A stretch of DNA of 64,000 bases from Echiichthys vipera. Taxonomy: Eukaryota; Chordata; Actinopteri; Perciformes; Trachinidae. This document shows positions 38,801 to 46,028 of this stretch, in pieces; position 1 is the first letter of the stretch, and each line of letters begins with the position of its first letter. The notes below the pieces were generated by a model, which did not search any database, had not been told where the DNA came from, and worked only from the letters and a program-made list of their open reading frames with translations. The stretch is taken from NCBI GenBank assembly GCA_963691815.1, contig OY829659.1:2885012-2949011 (forward strand), in the 5' to 3' direction. A program made the position numbers and the translations under genes.

Positions 38801-40492
38801 AAGTAGCACAGATTGTGTGCATCAAAATACAAAGTACAGTACTTGAGGAAATGTATAAGTTCATTTCCACGGCTGCTGAAACTTTGTACCCGACTTTATC
38901 AACATTTCACTTCCCATGTGGACAAACAGCCAAACAAAGCATGTGCGCATAAAGACGTCGGAGGGCGTCAGCAGCACCTCGCTGTCCTCCGAATAAATGA
39001 AGTTCAATGAGCTTCGGTTAAAATTAACAACGACAAGAATAGAAGAAAAGTGTTAATAAAGTGAATGATGTGTTGCAAAAGGAGATGTTTGACTCATTCA
39101 AGCTTACATCATCAGCAGACGGGAGCTTCTGCATTTTGTCGACACTAAATGTCTAAACTTCACTTTTCTACTGTGTCTTTTTAACAAATAAAAATATATG
39201 ATAGTCAATGAAATATTTTGGTCAAACAAAACAAGCAACATGTAGACGTCCTCCGAGCTTGTGGGACGTCGTGATCGTCACTTATCTCTATTTTGGGAAG
39301 TTTTCTATTTTTCTCTACTTTCTTTAAATTTTAAAGATCAAACAATGAATCCACTAATTGTGAAAGTAAATGGCGGATTAATTTATAATAAAGAAAACCA
39401 AGAAATCTCTTTTATTGACCAACGTTTTGACCCAAAATTCACACTGATAAAAAGAATAGAGGACCAAAACATTACATTTTTCACTTGCAACAGATGCGTC
39501 TCAGGGGCATAAACAGGACCTGAATTTGAATGAATTTGTCAGTGTTTTATTGTTTTTAACTTGAGGTTAGTGTCCAATTAAAAGGCTGAATAATTAACTG
39601 TGTGTACGCTTTACACTGAGCAGAGTGCTGCGGCTGCTCCGCTTTCATCACACTTTGATGGGATTTAAAGTGCACAAACCTTTCTGAAAATTAGGACCTG
39701 GAGATGATTTGATGTTGAAAATAATCAGACAGTGCAATGTTTTGGAAATAAACTTAATCAACACGTCTAATCTGAAATAGACTCAACGAACCAGATGCAC
39801 GCATAGCGATCACAGCCCCTGTTATCAGCCCTTCGTACTGATTTGAAGACTTTTTCTCCTTCAGCTGTAGATCCGTACGTGATCATCACCTGTGAAGGAG
39901 AGAGGGTGCGATCCCCGGTTCATAAGGACACGCGGTGCCCAAACTTTGACATCAAAGGCTTGTTCTACCGCAAGAAACCCAAGGAGGGCATCCACATCGA
40001 GGTGAGCTGTCACTCTCTGCAGACACCCCACTGGAGCACATGTTCGCGAGGGCCACAGCCAAAGTGCAGCGGTTCAGGTCCCGTCTGGTGCGAATGTTTT
40101 GACTTAAAGCTTTACCTGGAGCCTCCTTCATTCTTCCTCTCTGTGCTTCCTCTACGTCTATCGAGTTTGCATTTCTGTCCTGCTTTCCCTCTCGTGACTG
40201 CTTATTGCCTTTTCTCTTTTCTCTCCTCTCTCTTTTTCTGTTTCCCCCCGCTCCCCCTCCTTTTCGTCCGCTCTCGGATCTCCGCCTTCCTCCCACGAGC
40301 GGCCAACAGATCTACAACAAGAACATGATCGTGGACACCTTCCTGGGTCAGGTGATCCTGTTCAGCGACCCCAACGAGCGCCAGGAGCAGCACACGCTTC
40401 ACCTCCGCGACAAAGGCAGCCGCCAGGACAACGACCTCCCGGGCACGCTCACCGTGCGCCTCATCACCTCGACCGCGCTCAACAACATCTGA
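6243..40492 (+). CDS. capn5: Calpain-5 (capn5), complete coding region, 13 joined segments
   Basis: Non-classical, Ca2+-dependent cysteine protease. Joining 6243-6407, 18042-18173, 27094-27302, 28612-28804, 33755-33948, 35229-35306, 35751-35946, 36054-36176, 36283-36479, 37405-37526, 37609-37659, 39865-40001 and 40310-40492 gives an open frame of 659 codons plus TGA, or 642 if the 51-nt cassette is skipped (human CAPN5 is about 640). Seen: the GNCWF motif with Cys81, GHAYAVTDV with His252, RNPWGE with Asn284, then a CBSW (C2-like) domain at about 350-495 and a C-terminal C2 domain at about 500-620 in place of EF-hands. All junctions are GT-AG and phase-consistent. The ATG follows a 9-nt untranslated leader after a splice acceptor, so a non-coding first exon lies further upstream and was not located. 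omp is nested antisense in the second coding intron. Family knowledge: dominant mutations of human CAPN5 cause an inflammatory vitreoretinopathy. Teleosts have two capn5 paralogues; which one this is cannot be told here. CAPN6 is excluded by the intact catalytic Cys. Confidence 0.97.
6705..7180 (+). repeat. Dispersed repeat, copy A, interrupted
   Basis: Shares ATCTAGTGTCTCAAGATC and CTCAGCTGCTGGGACAAATA with an inverted copy at about 36945-37222. Here the two shared parts are split by about 280 bp that include GTTAGC-type short repeats (6927-6972). The family is not identified. Confidence 0.65.
8180..8822 (+). repeat. Duplicated block B with CTGGTC minisatellite
   Basis: Direct-repeat partner of 5041-5700 with few differences. 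Its minisatellite (about 8251-8371) has a different number and order of units. A further fragment of the family follows at about 8925-9000. Confidence 0.85.
9001..10040. other. Intron sequence, no gene recognised
   Basis: Within the first coding intron of capn5. About 9085-9180 matches a teleost repeat type with GTAAAAGTACTT motifs; the rest is unremarkable. Confidence 0.4.
10048..10906. repeat. Interstitial telomere-like array
   Basis: About 860 bp made almost only of CCCTAA-related units, with frequent CCCCTAA and CTCTAA variants and phase slips. The C-rich strand is +. It becomes richer in CCCCTA towards about 10740-10870. It lies inside a capn5 intron, not at a chromosome end. Confidence 0.95.
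11121..11170. repeat. CTC trinucleotide tract
   Basis: About 16 uninterrupted CTC units, a pure pyrimidine:purine tract. The apparent poly-Pro and poly-Glu frames over it are by-products. Confidence 0.9.
11600..12465. mobile_element. DNA-transposon remnant with 140-bp inverted arms
   Basis: Arms at about 11771-11910 and 12311-12450 are inverted copies (both contain GTACAGGGGCCAGTAGGTAA or its close complement), spaced by 400 bp. The same family recurs at about 22370-22620, 50015-50235 and 60360-60600. No transposase is visible. Confidence 0.7.
13122..13405. repeat. TG/GC tract and CA tract in inverted arrangement
   Basis: A GTGC/GTGT tract at 13122-13216 and a long CA tract at 13310-13405 flank about 90 bp, so the two could pair as a hairpin. 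Confidence 0.9.
13406..14325. other. Intron sequence, no gene recognised
   Basis: AT-rich, apparently non-repetitive intron sequence between the CA tract and the minisatellite. Confidence 0.4.
14330..15424. repeat. 33-bp minisatellite, about 33 units
   Basis: Tandem units of about 33 bp built from CCGTGTCTTCCCCTCCCTTC plus ATGTGTATATAGT, with TGCATGTAGT and C-run variants. Because 33 is a multiple of three, long open frames appear on both strands (for example an 11-residue HMKGGEDTDYI repeat); no start, splice or family evidence supports translation. Confidence 0.95.
15425..18041. other. Intron sequence before capn5 exon 2
   Basis: No gene recognised. It contains a SINE 3' fragment (about 17030-17080) and a short TG tract (17558-17579). 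Confidence 0.4.
18042..18173 (+). CDS. capn5: capn5 coding exon 2 (aa 56-99), catalytic Cys
   Basis: Follows acceptor CGTAG and starts ELCEDPHLFVDG. It contains QLGNCWFVAACSS with the nucleophile Cys81, and ends SLWQK before donor GTAAGT. It is 132 nt, phase 0 to 0. It lies 11.6 kb downstream of exon 1. Confidence 0.97.
18335..18659 (-). repeat. tRNA-derived SINE, second family
   Basis: Reverse-complement copy of the element at 49495-49845. The tRNA-like head is at the right end (GACTTGAACCAGCGATCC is the complement of a B-box-like region), with the AT-rich tail at the left. Confidence 0.75.
18660..21745. other. omp host intron, left part
   Basis: No gene recognised. About 18698-18790 resembles the common fish repeat with CTAACGACTATTTTC; the rest is without recognised structure. 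Confidence 0.4.
21747..22056 (-). repeat. V-SINE-like repeat, copy 3
   Basis: Near full-length reverse copy with a small internal deletion. The tRNA-like 5' end is at the right (ACCACCGTGTCGCCC at 22041-22055), and the tail at the left has ATTCATTCATC. Confidence 0.8.
22290..22640 (+). mobile_element. DNA-transposon remnant, same family as 11600-12465
   Basis: Shares ACGTGGCTAACAGTGATTAG and CCTGTACCAGCTCCTCTCAT with the 11.6-12.5 kb element. Only one arm is seen. Confidence 0.65.
22641..24260. other. omp host intron, downstream of omp
   Basis: A repeat fragment at about 22670-22800 (GAGGTGCTGG, GCTAGCTGTTTCC) recurs near 46740-46870 and 52500-52640. Otherwise nothing is recognised; this is where the omp 3' UTR would lie. 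Confidence 0.4.
24265..24750 (-). CDS. omp: Olfactory marker protein (omp), intronless, nested in capn5
   Basis: Small cytoplasmic protein of mature olfactory sensory neurons that modulates odour transduction and cAMP signalling in vertebrates. This single open frame of 161 codons plus TGA starts MSTELVLPFRPD and carries family hallmarks: MRLRVQSLQQRGQKRQEGE, VYRLDF, SQLWTPDLTHLMTRQLLEP, EADAHEFGERIADLAK and VRKVMYFLFAF. Mammalian OMP is about 163 aa and also intronless. The frame stays open 16 codons upstream, but only to a non-ATG codon; the ATG at 24750 has A at -3 and is taken as the start. The gene lies antisense in the 8.9-kb intron between capn5 coding exons 2 and 3, the nested position known in mammals. 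Coding sequence is GC-rich against an AT-rich intron. Fish often carry two omp copies; only one is seen here. Confidence 0.97.
   Translation of the reverse strand: MSTELVLPFRPDTELTEVMRLRVQSLQQRGQKRQEGERLLLPNEAVYRLDFTRQSLRFSRWVVRLAQTGRLTVTATSQLWTPDLTHLMTRQLLEPVGAFWRAPGEGKHAPIQCYEADAHEFGERIADLAKVRKVMYFLFAFADGCSPETVDCSIAFTEEDS
25254..25306. promoter_or_regulatory. Perfect 14-bp inverted repeat upstream of omp
   Basis: CCTCTTTATTCCCC (25254-25267) and its exact complement GGGGAATAAAGAGG (25293-25306) are separated by 25 bp, about 500 bp upstream of the omp ATG. The ATTCCC/GGGAAT halves resemble half-sites of Olf/EBF factors known to drive mammalian OMP. The role is inferred. Confidence 0.35.
25310..27090. 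other. omp host intron, right part
   Basis: No gene recognised. It holds a CA tract at 26824-26856 and ends in the C-rich pyrimidine tract of the exon 3 acceptor. Confidence 0.4.
27094..27302 (+). CDS. capn5: capn5 coding exon 3 (aa 100-169)
   Basis: Starts VIPDWKEQEW after CCACCAG and carries the protease-core segment FWRFGEWVDVVIDDRLPTV. Two GT donors are possible near the end. The one after AA at 27302 (GTTAGT) restores Lys with the next exon and gives the expected AK-VYGCY junction; the downstream GTATCT would shift the frame. Ends in phase 2. Confidence 0.95.
27623..28166 (+). mobile_element. PIF/Harbinger-like non-autonomous element
   Basis: 544 bp between TTA (27620-27622) and TTA (28167-28169), the 3-bp duplication typical of PIF/Harbinger. 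The ends begin GGACGCACTCACACTGTCC and, reversed, GGGCGCACTCCCACTGT. Inside, ATG at 27863 opens a frame with GSRWCDAEVECLLQIW, which resembles the start of a Myb/SANT-like domain that such elements carry; the rest looks degraded. Confidence 0.75.
28190..28545 (+). repeat. Dispersed unit with fold-back core, copy 1
   Basis: Includes a fold-back at 28354-28455 (GCTGCGTTCAAGTGCCATGG against its partner GGCAGTGGAACGCAGC). The whole unit recurs inverted at about 61310-62145. Not assigned to a named family. Confidence 0.6.
28612..28804 (+). CDS. capn5: capn5 coding exon 4 (aa 169-233)
   Basis: Encodes VYGCYEALDGGNTADALVDF and the following FTGGVSE motif of the calpain core, ending GLISCSIR. The acceptor is CGTCAG and the donor GTGAGA. 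The first base completes the Lys codon from exon 3. Confidence 0.97.
29148..29608 (-). mobile_element. Non-LTR retrotransposon 3' end, copy 1
   Basis: Reverse orientation. It carries the C-terminal region of a reverse-transcriptase ORF and a 3' tail of GAGAT-type repeats at the left edge. Similar to 31615-32223. RTE- or Rex-like by recall; clade unresolved. Confidence 0.7.
29609..31600. other. Intron sequence, no gene recognised
   Basis: Largely non-repetitive; short poly-T and poly-A tracts only. Confidence 0.4.
31615..32223 (-). mobile_element. Non-LTR retrotransposon 3' end, copy 2
   Basis: Reverse orientation. Translation gives EFKYLGILFTSEGTMEREFG and YRSVLVPTLTCGHESW, the thumb/C-terminal region of a retroelement polymerase, and further on LAWERLRVPQLELVNVA and LLPPRPD near the C-terminus. 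A junction at about 31762 marks an internal deletion. It is a dead fragment. Confidence 0.8.
32650..32747 (+). repeat. V-SINE-like repeat, 3' fragment
   Basis: Starts at CCTGTCCAGGGTG and ends in a GAATGAATGAGTGAATGAAT tail; the 5' part is absent. Confidence 0.75.
32750..33754. other. Intron sequence before capn5 exon 5
   Basis: No gene recognised. About 33240-33310 resembles the degenerate fish repeat also seen near 18700 and 51800. Confidence 0.4.
33755..33948 (+). CDS. capn5: capn5 coding exon 5 (aa 234-298), catalytic His and Asn
   Basis: Holds both remaining catalytic residues: His252 in KGHAYAVTDVRKV and Asn284 in RMRNPWGEKEW. The stretch EARLDCGLVK includes Arg243, Leu244 and Lys250, positions at which I recall human disease substitutions; all three are intact. 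The donor is GTAAGT and the phase is 2. Confidence 0.97.
34522..34541 (+). repeat. Run of 20 G
   Basis: Uninterrupted G20 in the intron after capn5 exon 5, on the transcribed-sense strand. The length may be imprecise because such runs are error-prone in sequencing. Confidence 0.85.
34542..35152. other. Intron sequence, no gene recognised
   Basis: Nothing recognised apart from a short AG tract near 34681-34692. A TG-rich tract (35153-35214) follows immediately before exon 6. Confidence 0.4.
35229..35306 (+). CDS. capn5: capn5 coding exon 6 (aa 298-324)
   Basis: Short 78-nt exon encoding SEEWNKVSKSEREKLGVTVQ and the DDGEFW end of the protease core. The acceptor is CTGCAG, directly after a TG-rich tract at 35153-35214. 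The donor is GTGAGA, splitting the Trp codon. Confidence 0.95.
35751..35946 (+). CDS. capn5: capn5 coding exon 7 (aa 324-389)
   Basis: Starts by completing Trp, then MTFDDFCQYFTDLIMCRLIN. It runs into the CBSW domain with GGCINHKATFLQNPQ. The donor is GTGAGT and the phase is 0. Confidence 0.97.
36054..36176 (+). CDS. capn5: capn5 coding exon 8 (aa 390-430)
   Basis: Encodes YVFDVKKLEDEVLICLQQKE and the conserved GENLAIGFDIHR of the CBSW domain. It is separated from exon 7 by only 107 bp. The donor is GTTAGA, followed directly by a CA-rich stretch. Confidence 0.97.
36283..36479 (+). CDS. capn5: capn5 coding exon 9 (aa 431-496)
   Basis: Encodes VELNRKYRMHSAQQKVAGSI and the CBSW end GRYVIIPTTFDPG through FLLRVFTDVPSDC. 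The donor GTAAAT after 36479 leaves two bases that join exon 10 to give Lys-Glu-Leu. Reading past the donor meets an in-frame stop. Confidence 0.96.
36945..37222 (-). repeat. Dispersed repeat, copy B
   Basis: Inverted relative of 6705-7180, uninterrupted here, lying in the intron between capn5 exons 9 and 10. Confidence 0.65.
37405..37526 (+). CDS. capn5: capn5 coding exon 10 (aa 496-537)
   Basis: Encodes ELTLDEPPQTCWTGMCGYPQ and the first C2 strand LVTQVHVLNAEGL, ending QESNG in phase 1. The donor is GTAGGA. Confidence 0.96.
37609..37659 (+). CDS. capn5: capn5 candidate cassette exon (17 aa, C2 loop 1)
   Basis: A 51-nt segment between acceptor CCCACAG and donor GTACCA, phase 1 to 1. It adds ELHCFDPSKERLLSKAQ without breaking the frame. 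An internal, stronger-looking donor GTAAGG after 37629 would give a 21-nt, 7-residue version, also in frame. Human CAPN5 as I recall it has no counterpart, so inclusion is probably alternative or fish-specific. It would sit in the loop after the first C2 strand. Confidence 0.55.
37940..38520 (-). mobile_element. PIF/Harbinger-like element, inverted copy
   Basis: About 581 bp, inverted relative to 27623-28166. It starts GGGCGCACTCCCACTGTCC and ends GGACAGTGTGAGTGCGCCC. No clear 3-bp duplication remains (GAT against AAA). The shared interior includes the remnant of the Myb-like frame on the minus strand. Confidence 0.75.
38521..39864. other. Intron sequence before capn5 exon 11
   Basis: AT-rich, no gene recognised. 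The last 25 bases form a strong pyrimidine tract. Confidence 0.4.
39865..40001 (+). CDS. capn5: capn5 coding exon 11 (aa 554-599)
   Basis: Encodes AVDPYVIITCEGERVRSPVH and GLFYRKKPKEGIHIE, the second and third C2 strands. The acceptor CTTCAG follows a strong pyrimidine tract. A second AG six bases on (after 39870) would also splice in frame and drop Ala-Val. The donor is GTGAGC. Confidence 0.95.
40310..40492 (+). CDS. capn5: capn5 last coding exon (aa 600-659 and stop)
   Basis: Starts IYNKNMIVDTFLGQVILFSD after CAACAG and ends STALNNI followed by TGA. It contains the conserved HTLHLRDKGSRQ and LPGTLTVRL of the C2 domain C-terminus. The exon is noticeably GC-rich at third positions. Confidence 0.97.
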   Translation: MYNKNMIVDTFLGQVILFSDPNERQEQHTLHLRDKGSRQDNDLPGTLTVRLITSTALNNI

Positions 40493-42945
40493 TGCGAGCG
40501 TCTGTACGGTTACGGTGATCGACACTCAAGGCGGCGTGCCATCGATCCGACCGCGACGGGGGAGCTCACTGTGTGCGTGTTTTTTCTGCGGCTTGCGCTC
40601 TCTCTTCGTCTCTTCTGTTGTTTCCCTTTTGCTTCAGCTTTGTTTCGAGGGTTCTTGAAGGCCTTTATATCTGGATGGAAAAGCATCCACGAACAATATT
40701 TGTTTGTTTTATTCGATATCTCTGAACACATTCCTGCCAAAAACGTCCCATTATTTAATGTTTGCTTCAGAAATGTGTTCTCAAAGTAGCTTCGTTTTCT
40801 CCAACGACAACTGAGCTACAGATTTTTAAGGAAATTAGACCCGAGTCCACAAACGTCTTATTTGATTTCTGCATTTAATTTCATCCAAAAACACACACAC
40901 TCATACATGCAAACACACCACACACGCAGACATGTCTGCACTCTCCATGCATGTGCCAATGTTTCCAAGGGCTATGCATTGCCTTAAGGTAGAGTCCGTC
41001 TCTCCACCTTGAGGAGACGGGGGGGGGGGGAGGGGGGGGAAGGTTAAGTACTCTTCTCTATCAGCTGTCCTCAGTGTTAGCACAGCCTCCATTTCCGTTT
41101 CAGCTTTTTCGTTCTCTCACGCTTTGAGTTCCTCTCTCCTAAATATATATCTAGATATAAAGTATACTCTTTTCTATCCGTGGATAATTGTCCCAGCCAG
41201 TCGGCTCATCCAGACACCTCACGTTTGCCGGTGCTTTTGGAGAGCATGCAGCACTGTCTGTCACTTTTTATTGCGGACTTTTACAAATGAAAAGCCAACA
41301 GCAGCTATTCTCTCCCTCTTTCCTGAGAGCTTTTCTGTGTTGTTCCGTGAGCGCGCTCATGTGTGAAATCTTGCCTCCCGTCTTCCATCACTAGAACCGT
41401 TTCAAACTCCTCGAGACGCTTTCCGCCGGTTGCTATGGATGATCTAAAAACTGCATGGCTTAAAACACTCAAACTCTCTGCCTGTGCTGCACATGTCTCG
41501 GGTCGTAGCTTAGCAACCGGTGCTTTTGATAGTGCGACCGTCCCTCTTTGACCCCGTGTGTACACCGTCCCTGTCCAGTGGAGTGCAAAGATTCACCCTG
41601 ACATAATCAAGTGCTTTATGGGACCAAAGATGAGCCTCCGCTCTCTTAGTCCCGTTAGGACTGCTCCGGCCCGGTCTGGCCTGGCCCGGCCTAAGCCTAG
41701 CTACAAACCACTACCCCCTGTGCCACATCATCTCTTAACGGCAACACCACTGCCTGACGCTTCCTCTGACTTGAGTGTTTTGGCCCAGAGACTTCTGCCA
41801 CGTGACCCCCGAGAGACAGCAGCTGTGCGTCTGCTGTTGGCATTGAACAGGTTTGTGTGCATGTGCGTGTGTGTGTGTCTGTGTGTGTGTGCGTGTGCGT
41901 GTGCGTGTGTGTGCGTGCGTGAGGTTGAATATCCTGTTAATCATCGTCGTACCTGAAGTCCTGAGGAAAGGTGTGAACCAAAAGGAGAAGAGCCCTTTAG
42001 CGGAGCACACACCTTGCACTTTATTTCACTTTAAAGGGGATTAAAAAAAAGACCCTTTAAGGATGAAAGAACGAGGAGGGCGAGCAGAGAAGGCGTCCTG
42101 CCAAACAACCCGTGCCATCGCCTTGGTCCTGGCTTTGCCTCCACGGCAGGAAGACAACGCGGGACATCAGACGAACAACTTCTGTGACTTCAGAAGGAGG
42201 TTTCTTTTGCATATTGAAGCGGTACAATGTTACCGATCTCTCATGAACTTATTATTTCACGACCATGTGGCCAGCCCAGACAGACTTATTCTTACTCACT
42301 ATGAGTTTTATTGACTTTTGGGTTTGTCTTTTTTTTTTATTTTTCATAATAAGAGTTAAAAATGTAAGTTAGAGTCATCATCAAGACATTTCCTTTTGAA
42401 TGTAGGACAAAAACGTCAGTGCACTAATCTCTCAAACTATCAAGTCCTGTTTCTTTCAGCGCCTTTTCCATTACTTGAACTGTCACACACGGCAATTAAC
42501 CGATCACACTTTTGTGTACAGCATCTTTATAAATGTGTCTTGCATGGGTTGTTTTTCTTCTATGTTCATGGCCTTGTATTGTACTGTTCAACTGTTACTC
42601 TATATATTTATTCTTTCTATCTCAAAAGTCTTGGAAATGCTAGTTTTGAGCAGTCAGCATGTCTAACACGAATGCACCTCCTGTCAGTCTGAACAAATCC
42701 ACAGGTTTGAAACTCTTACTATGTCTTGTAATACAGTGACGCATTCATAATGCCTCTAGCATCGGTGAACATTAGCAGCAGTGGACTTCTGTTTAGGTGC
42801 TATTTTATCTTCTCTGTGCTCTTTTCATATTGTTTGGGACAGAACGTGAGTGTTAGGTAACGTTAGCAGACTGGGTTTTGAGGCAGACAGTGTTAGAAGC
42901 TGTAGTACCAAGCAGTGTAAAGCTGTCTTTCTCATATGAACTGTT
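40493..42945 (+). other. capn5 3' UTR, likely first part
   Basis: Directly follows the capn5 stop. It has a G-rich run (41021-41039) and a TG tract (41859-41921). Frames here have no recognised homology. The transcript end is not fixed. Confidence 0.5.
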
Positions 42946-44311
42946 GCCCTTTCACACATGCAGCCCACAGTGGGAGATTGTCCGTACCAGACGCGTACCG
43001 GAAAGACTCGGGAAGTTTGGTTTTGGCAAAGGATGGCGCCGGGGTAGAGCGCGCAGGAGGCAGGACATGACTCGGATTAACTTCATATACGGCAATTATG
43101 GTCCTGTAGTCCAATCTACACAATATGAATAACAAAAAGAAACAAAAAATCCATTCAGTCTATCAGAATTGACCAAATCGACCAATGCTATCCATCCGTC
43201 ACGGGGGGCTCCTATTGGCTCGTCCCCTCCATCCAATCCCCTCGTCTCCTCTGCTCCTCGTCTCCCCGTCTCGTCCCCTCCCGCTCCCCCTTCCTCCATG
43301 TAAACTCTAGGCGGCTAGTGATTAGCTTAGCAGCTCAGCTACCGGAGCGTCTGTTACCATGAGGGGGAAAGAGCGATACCAGTAAGAGGCCTCTGCTCAT
43401 CCCGACGACGAAGGTCGGAAGAAAACATAAGTGGAGCGAGGAAAAGACAGAAACCAAGAGGAAATGTGAGCTCCACAGGAACCAAAGAGGTTTCAACATC
43501 GGGGGTTCCTCTGAGCGCTGGAGAAGGCTACGATCACAGATGCTGAGTCAGCAAACTTTTGGTTCAACAGGTCATTTTTGCGTTTTATTGTGGTAGATGT
43601 TACATGAAGAGCCTCCATTAGTCTGTGCCAATACTGGATTATGACTGTGAACGTCCCCGCTCTGATTAGCCGCGTGTTTTTAGCCGAGCGGCTTCTTGCT
43701 CTGCCAGAGGGGGTGTGTCGTTAGGAGGCGAGGGAGGCGATACGAGCTCTGGGGGAGGAATCGTAGGTGGGGGGTTGCTTTTTTTCAAATCTGTCTCAAA
43801 GGCTCAACTGATTTTCCGAAAATAGACTGTAGCCTTAACATAAATGACAAGTCTCTTGCTCTTAATTGATTTTGTTTGATGATTTCGGCCTCGGCCCTTT
43901 CCGAAAGAGTCCCGAATCTGGTCGTCTCTCCAGTTAGACGTTTTTCTTATCATCCTCATGTTATTCACCCTCAGATCTTTCTTTTTGGAACACTGGCGGG
44001 GGCGGGATGCTTTTTTCTTGACATAAATGAGTCTGTGATGAAGTCTCTATGATTTTGGCGTCGGCCCTTTCCGAAAGGTTCCCGAATCTCGTCGTCGCTC
44101 CAGTTAGACGTTTTCCTTGTCATCCTCATGAAAATCACCCTTCTTCTTCACCCTTGGATCGTTGTTTTCCTCTGGTTCTGTGCGACCATGGGAATTCTGC
44201 GGCCAATGAGCGGCTCAATCAGTCCAATGATAACATCTGCGTTCTCACGTACAGCTCCGCCGGATAACTGTCAAGATAATTTCAGGTCTGCAGTGCATGT
44301 GTGAAAGGGGC
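42946..44311 (-). mobile_element. Non-autonomous DNA transposon with Myb-like relic
   Basis: Ends are inverted: GCCCTTTCACACATGCAG at 42946 and its near-complement at about 44286-44311. The minus strand has the short frame NWSDDEIRE, typical of Myb/trihelix-like starts in Harbinger-type elements. The segments at about 43878-43950 and 44049-44131 are direct duplicates. Confidence 0.6.
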
Positions 44312-45020
44312 TTAAGGTTAGACATGTGAGTGTGGAGAGCTGCTGTTACTTACTTACACAGCAGGGGGTTAAAGAAAGAAGCCCTTGTCCCTTTCCTCAT
44401 TGAGAACTGTCGAAGTTAACTTGCGCAAGGTGCTGAACTCCTAACTGCACCAGTGGAGCCTCATAATGGCCGGCTATTGTGCAGACCGGACGTGTTTGTG
44501 TGACTCTAATCCCCTCCGAGTCGTTGCTGTGAATATGCTGCAAAGCATCTTGAAATGAGGGTTGAGTGAAGGGTTAATGTGAGAGAGTATCGGTGCCAAA
44601 GGTGAAGCTGCTGCCTGGAAACGGTGATATTGACACAAAGACGATGAGGTGACGTGAGCCCGAGTTTGTGCCTCTCGTGTTTTACGGTTGTGATCAGTTC
44701 ACGGAGTCACGAGTCTTATTTTCCACAGAAGAAAGAAGGTCGTTAAACAAAACTCACAAAGCTCCTTCTTACCATCTGGGTGAAAAAATGTGTCTCTCAC
44801 TGCACAAGAGGTGAAACAGTGTGAACATGTAATACCATAATTACAGTAGTAACCCAACATTACCACGGTTATCAGTATTATCGCTGTGTCGTTAAAGCAA
44901 AAGTACTGATACACATAATATTAAAAAAACACAGATATAATTAGCATTATTTTCAGTTAGCATAAACATTTCAATAATAAGAATAATAACCTTTCGTAGC
45001 GGTTTTCTTTCTGCATGTTC
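44312..45020. other. Intergenic, no gene recognised
   Basis: Unremarkable AT-rich sequence. Confidence 0.4.
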
Positions 45021-45023
45021 TGC

Positions 45024-45222
45024 AGAGGTACTTGAACTCCTTCACTTGGGGTACGGACTCAATCCGGAAGAACGAGGTCGCGGGTACAAGCGTCTGAAAT
45101 GTGTTTCCTCAGGAGGGGGGCTGGAGTCTCCCTTAGAGAGAGGGGGAGAAGTTCAGCATCCGTGAGGAACTCGGAGTAGAGCCGCTGCTGTTTTGCGTTG
45201 AAAGGAGCCAGTTGAGGTGGTT
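45024..45222. mobile_element. Non-LTR retrotransposon fragment with inverted junction
   Basis: 45024-45068 matches the element in reverse orientation (GAGGTACTTGAACTCCTTCA), while 45069-45222 matches the neighbouring region in sense orientation (AACGAGGTCGCGGGTACAAG). The two halves are head to head. Confidence 0.6.
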
Positions 45223-45978
45223 TTTAGTGCCCCCTAGGAGAACTCTTAGGTGCTAAGATCAGATGTTTTGTGAATTCGGCCCCTGGAGGATTCTGGAAAT
45301 TCCCTCCAAACAGTTGTAAGTTTTGCCAAACGACCTTCTTTATCATTTTAAAGATCATTTTTAAGTAAACGTATGCTTGGCTCAGTGTTTCATATGTAGA
45401 AGTAACACATTAGAAGCACAGATCAGAGCGAAGTAACAGTTGCATCAACTAAAGACTCACAGACGCACATTTGAACCCTGATTTCTTAAAATTACACCGA
45501 ACCGTGTCGGGTTAACGTGAACATTTTACATCACAGCTTAGTCTGTTTTTGCTGATTGGACTGAAGCCGGTATTTGACAGTTACAGGTGTTATTTCCTGG
45601 CTCTGTGTTTGTATTGTTGTGTGGACGTGGCACCAGAAGTATTACAGCGAACACACGACCTGACGCTTTTGATACATGGGAGCGTTTGGAGCTTCAGAAT
45701 CACTGTTTCACCTGCAGACCTACAGTGAGAGTCAGGAGCAGAGTCGAGCTCGACGTGAAATCAAATTTGTGCCAAAAAGACAGAACGTCTCTTGAGAAAG
45801 ACTTACGTGACTGTTGGACAAATGTAAGACAGCTGAAGTGTCTTTGTGGGGTTGTTTTTTTTGTCCACTACGTCTTGATTTTGTCCACGTAATGACGTTA
45901 ATCTCAATGCGTTACTCTGGTTAAGTGTTGCACATTGTGATCTCTTGCCAAAAGTGTTAAGGCTTTCACTGTTAACCT

Positions 45979-45980
<2 letters not shown>

Positions 45981-46026
<46 letters not shown>
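45981..46026. repeat. CA microsatellite
   Basis: Uninterrupted CA repeat of about 22 units. Confidence 0.95.

Positions 46027-46028
<2 letters not shown>

Noticed and set aside
41558..41956. 132-codon + strand frame after capn5
   Set aside because: It lies in the probable 3' UTR, runs into a TG microsatellite and has no recognisable domain.
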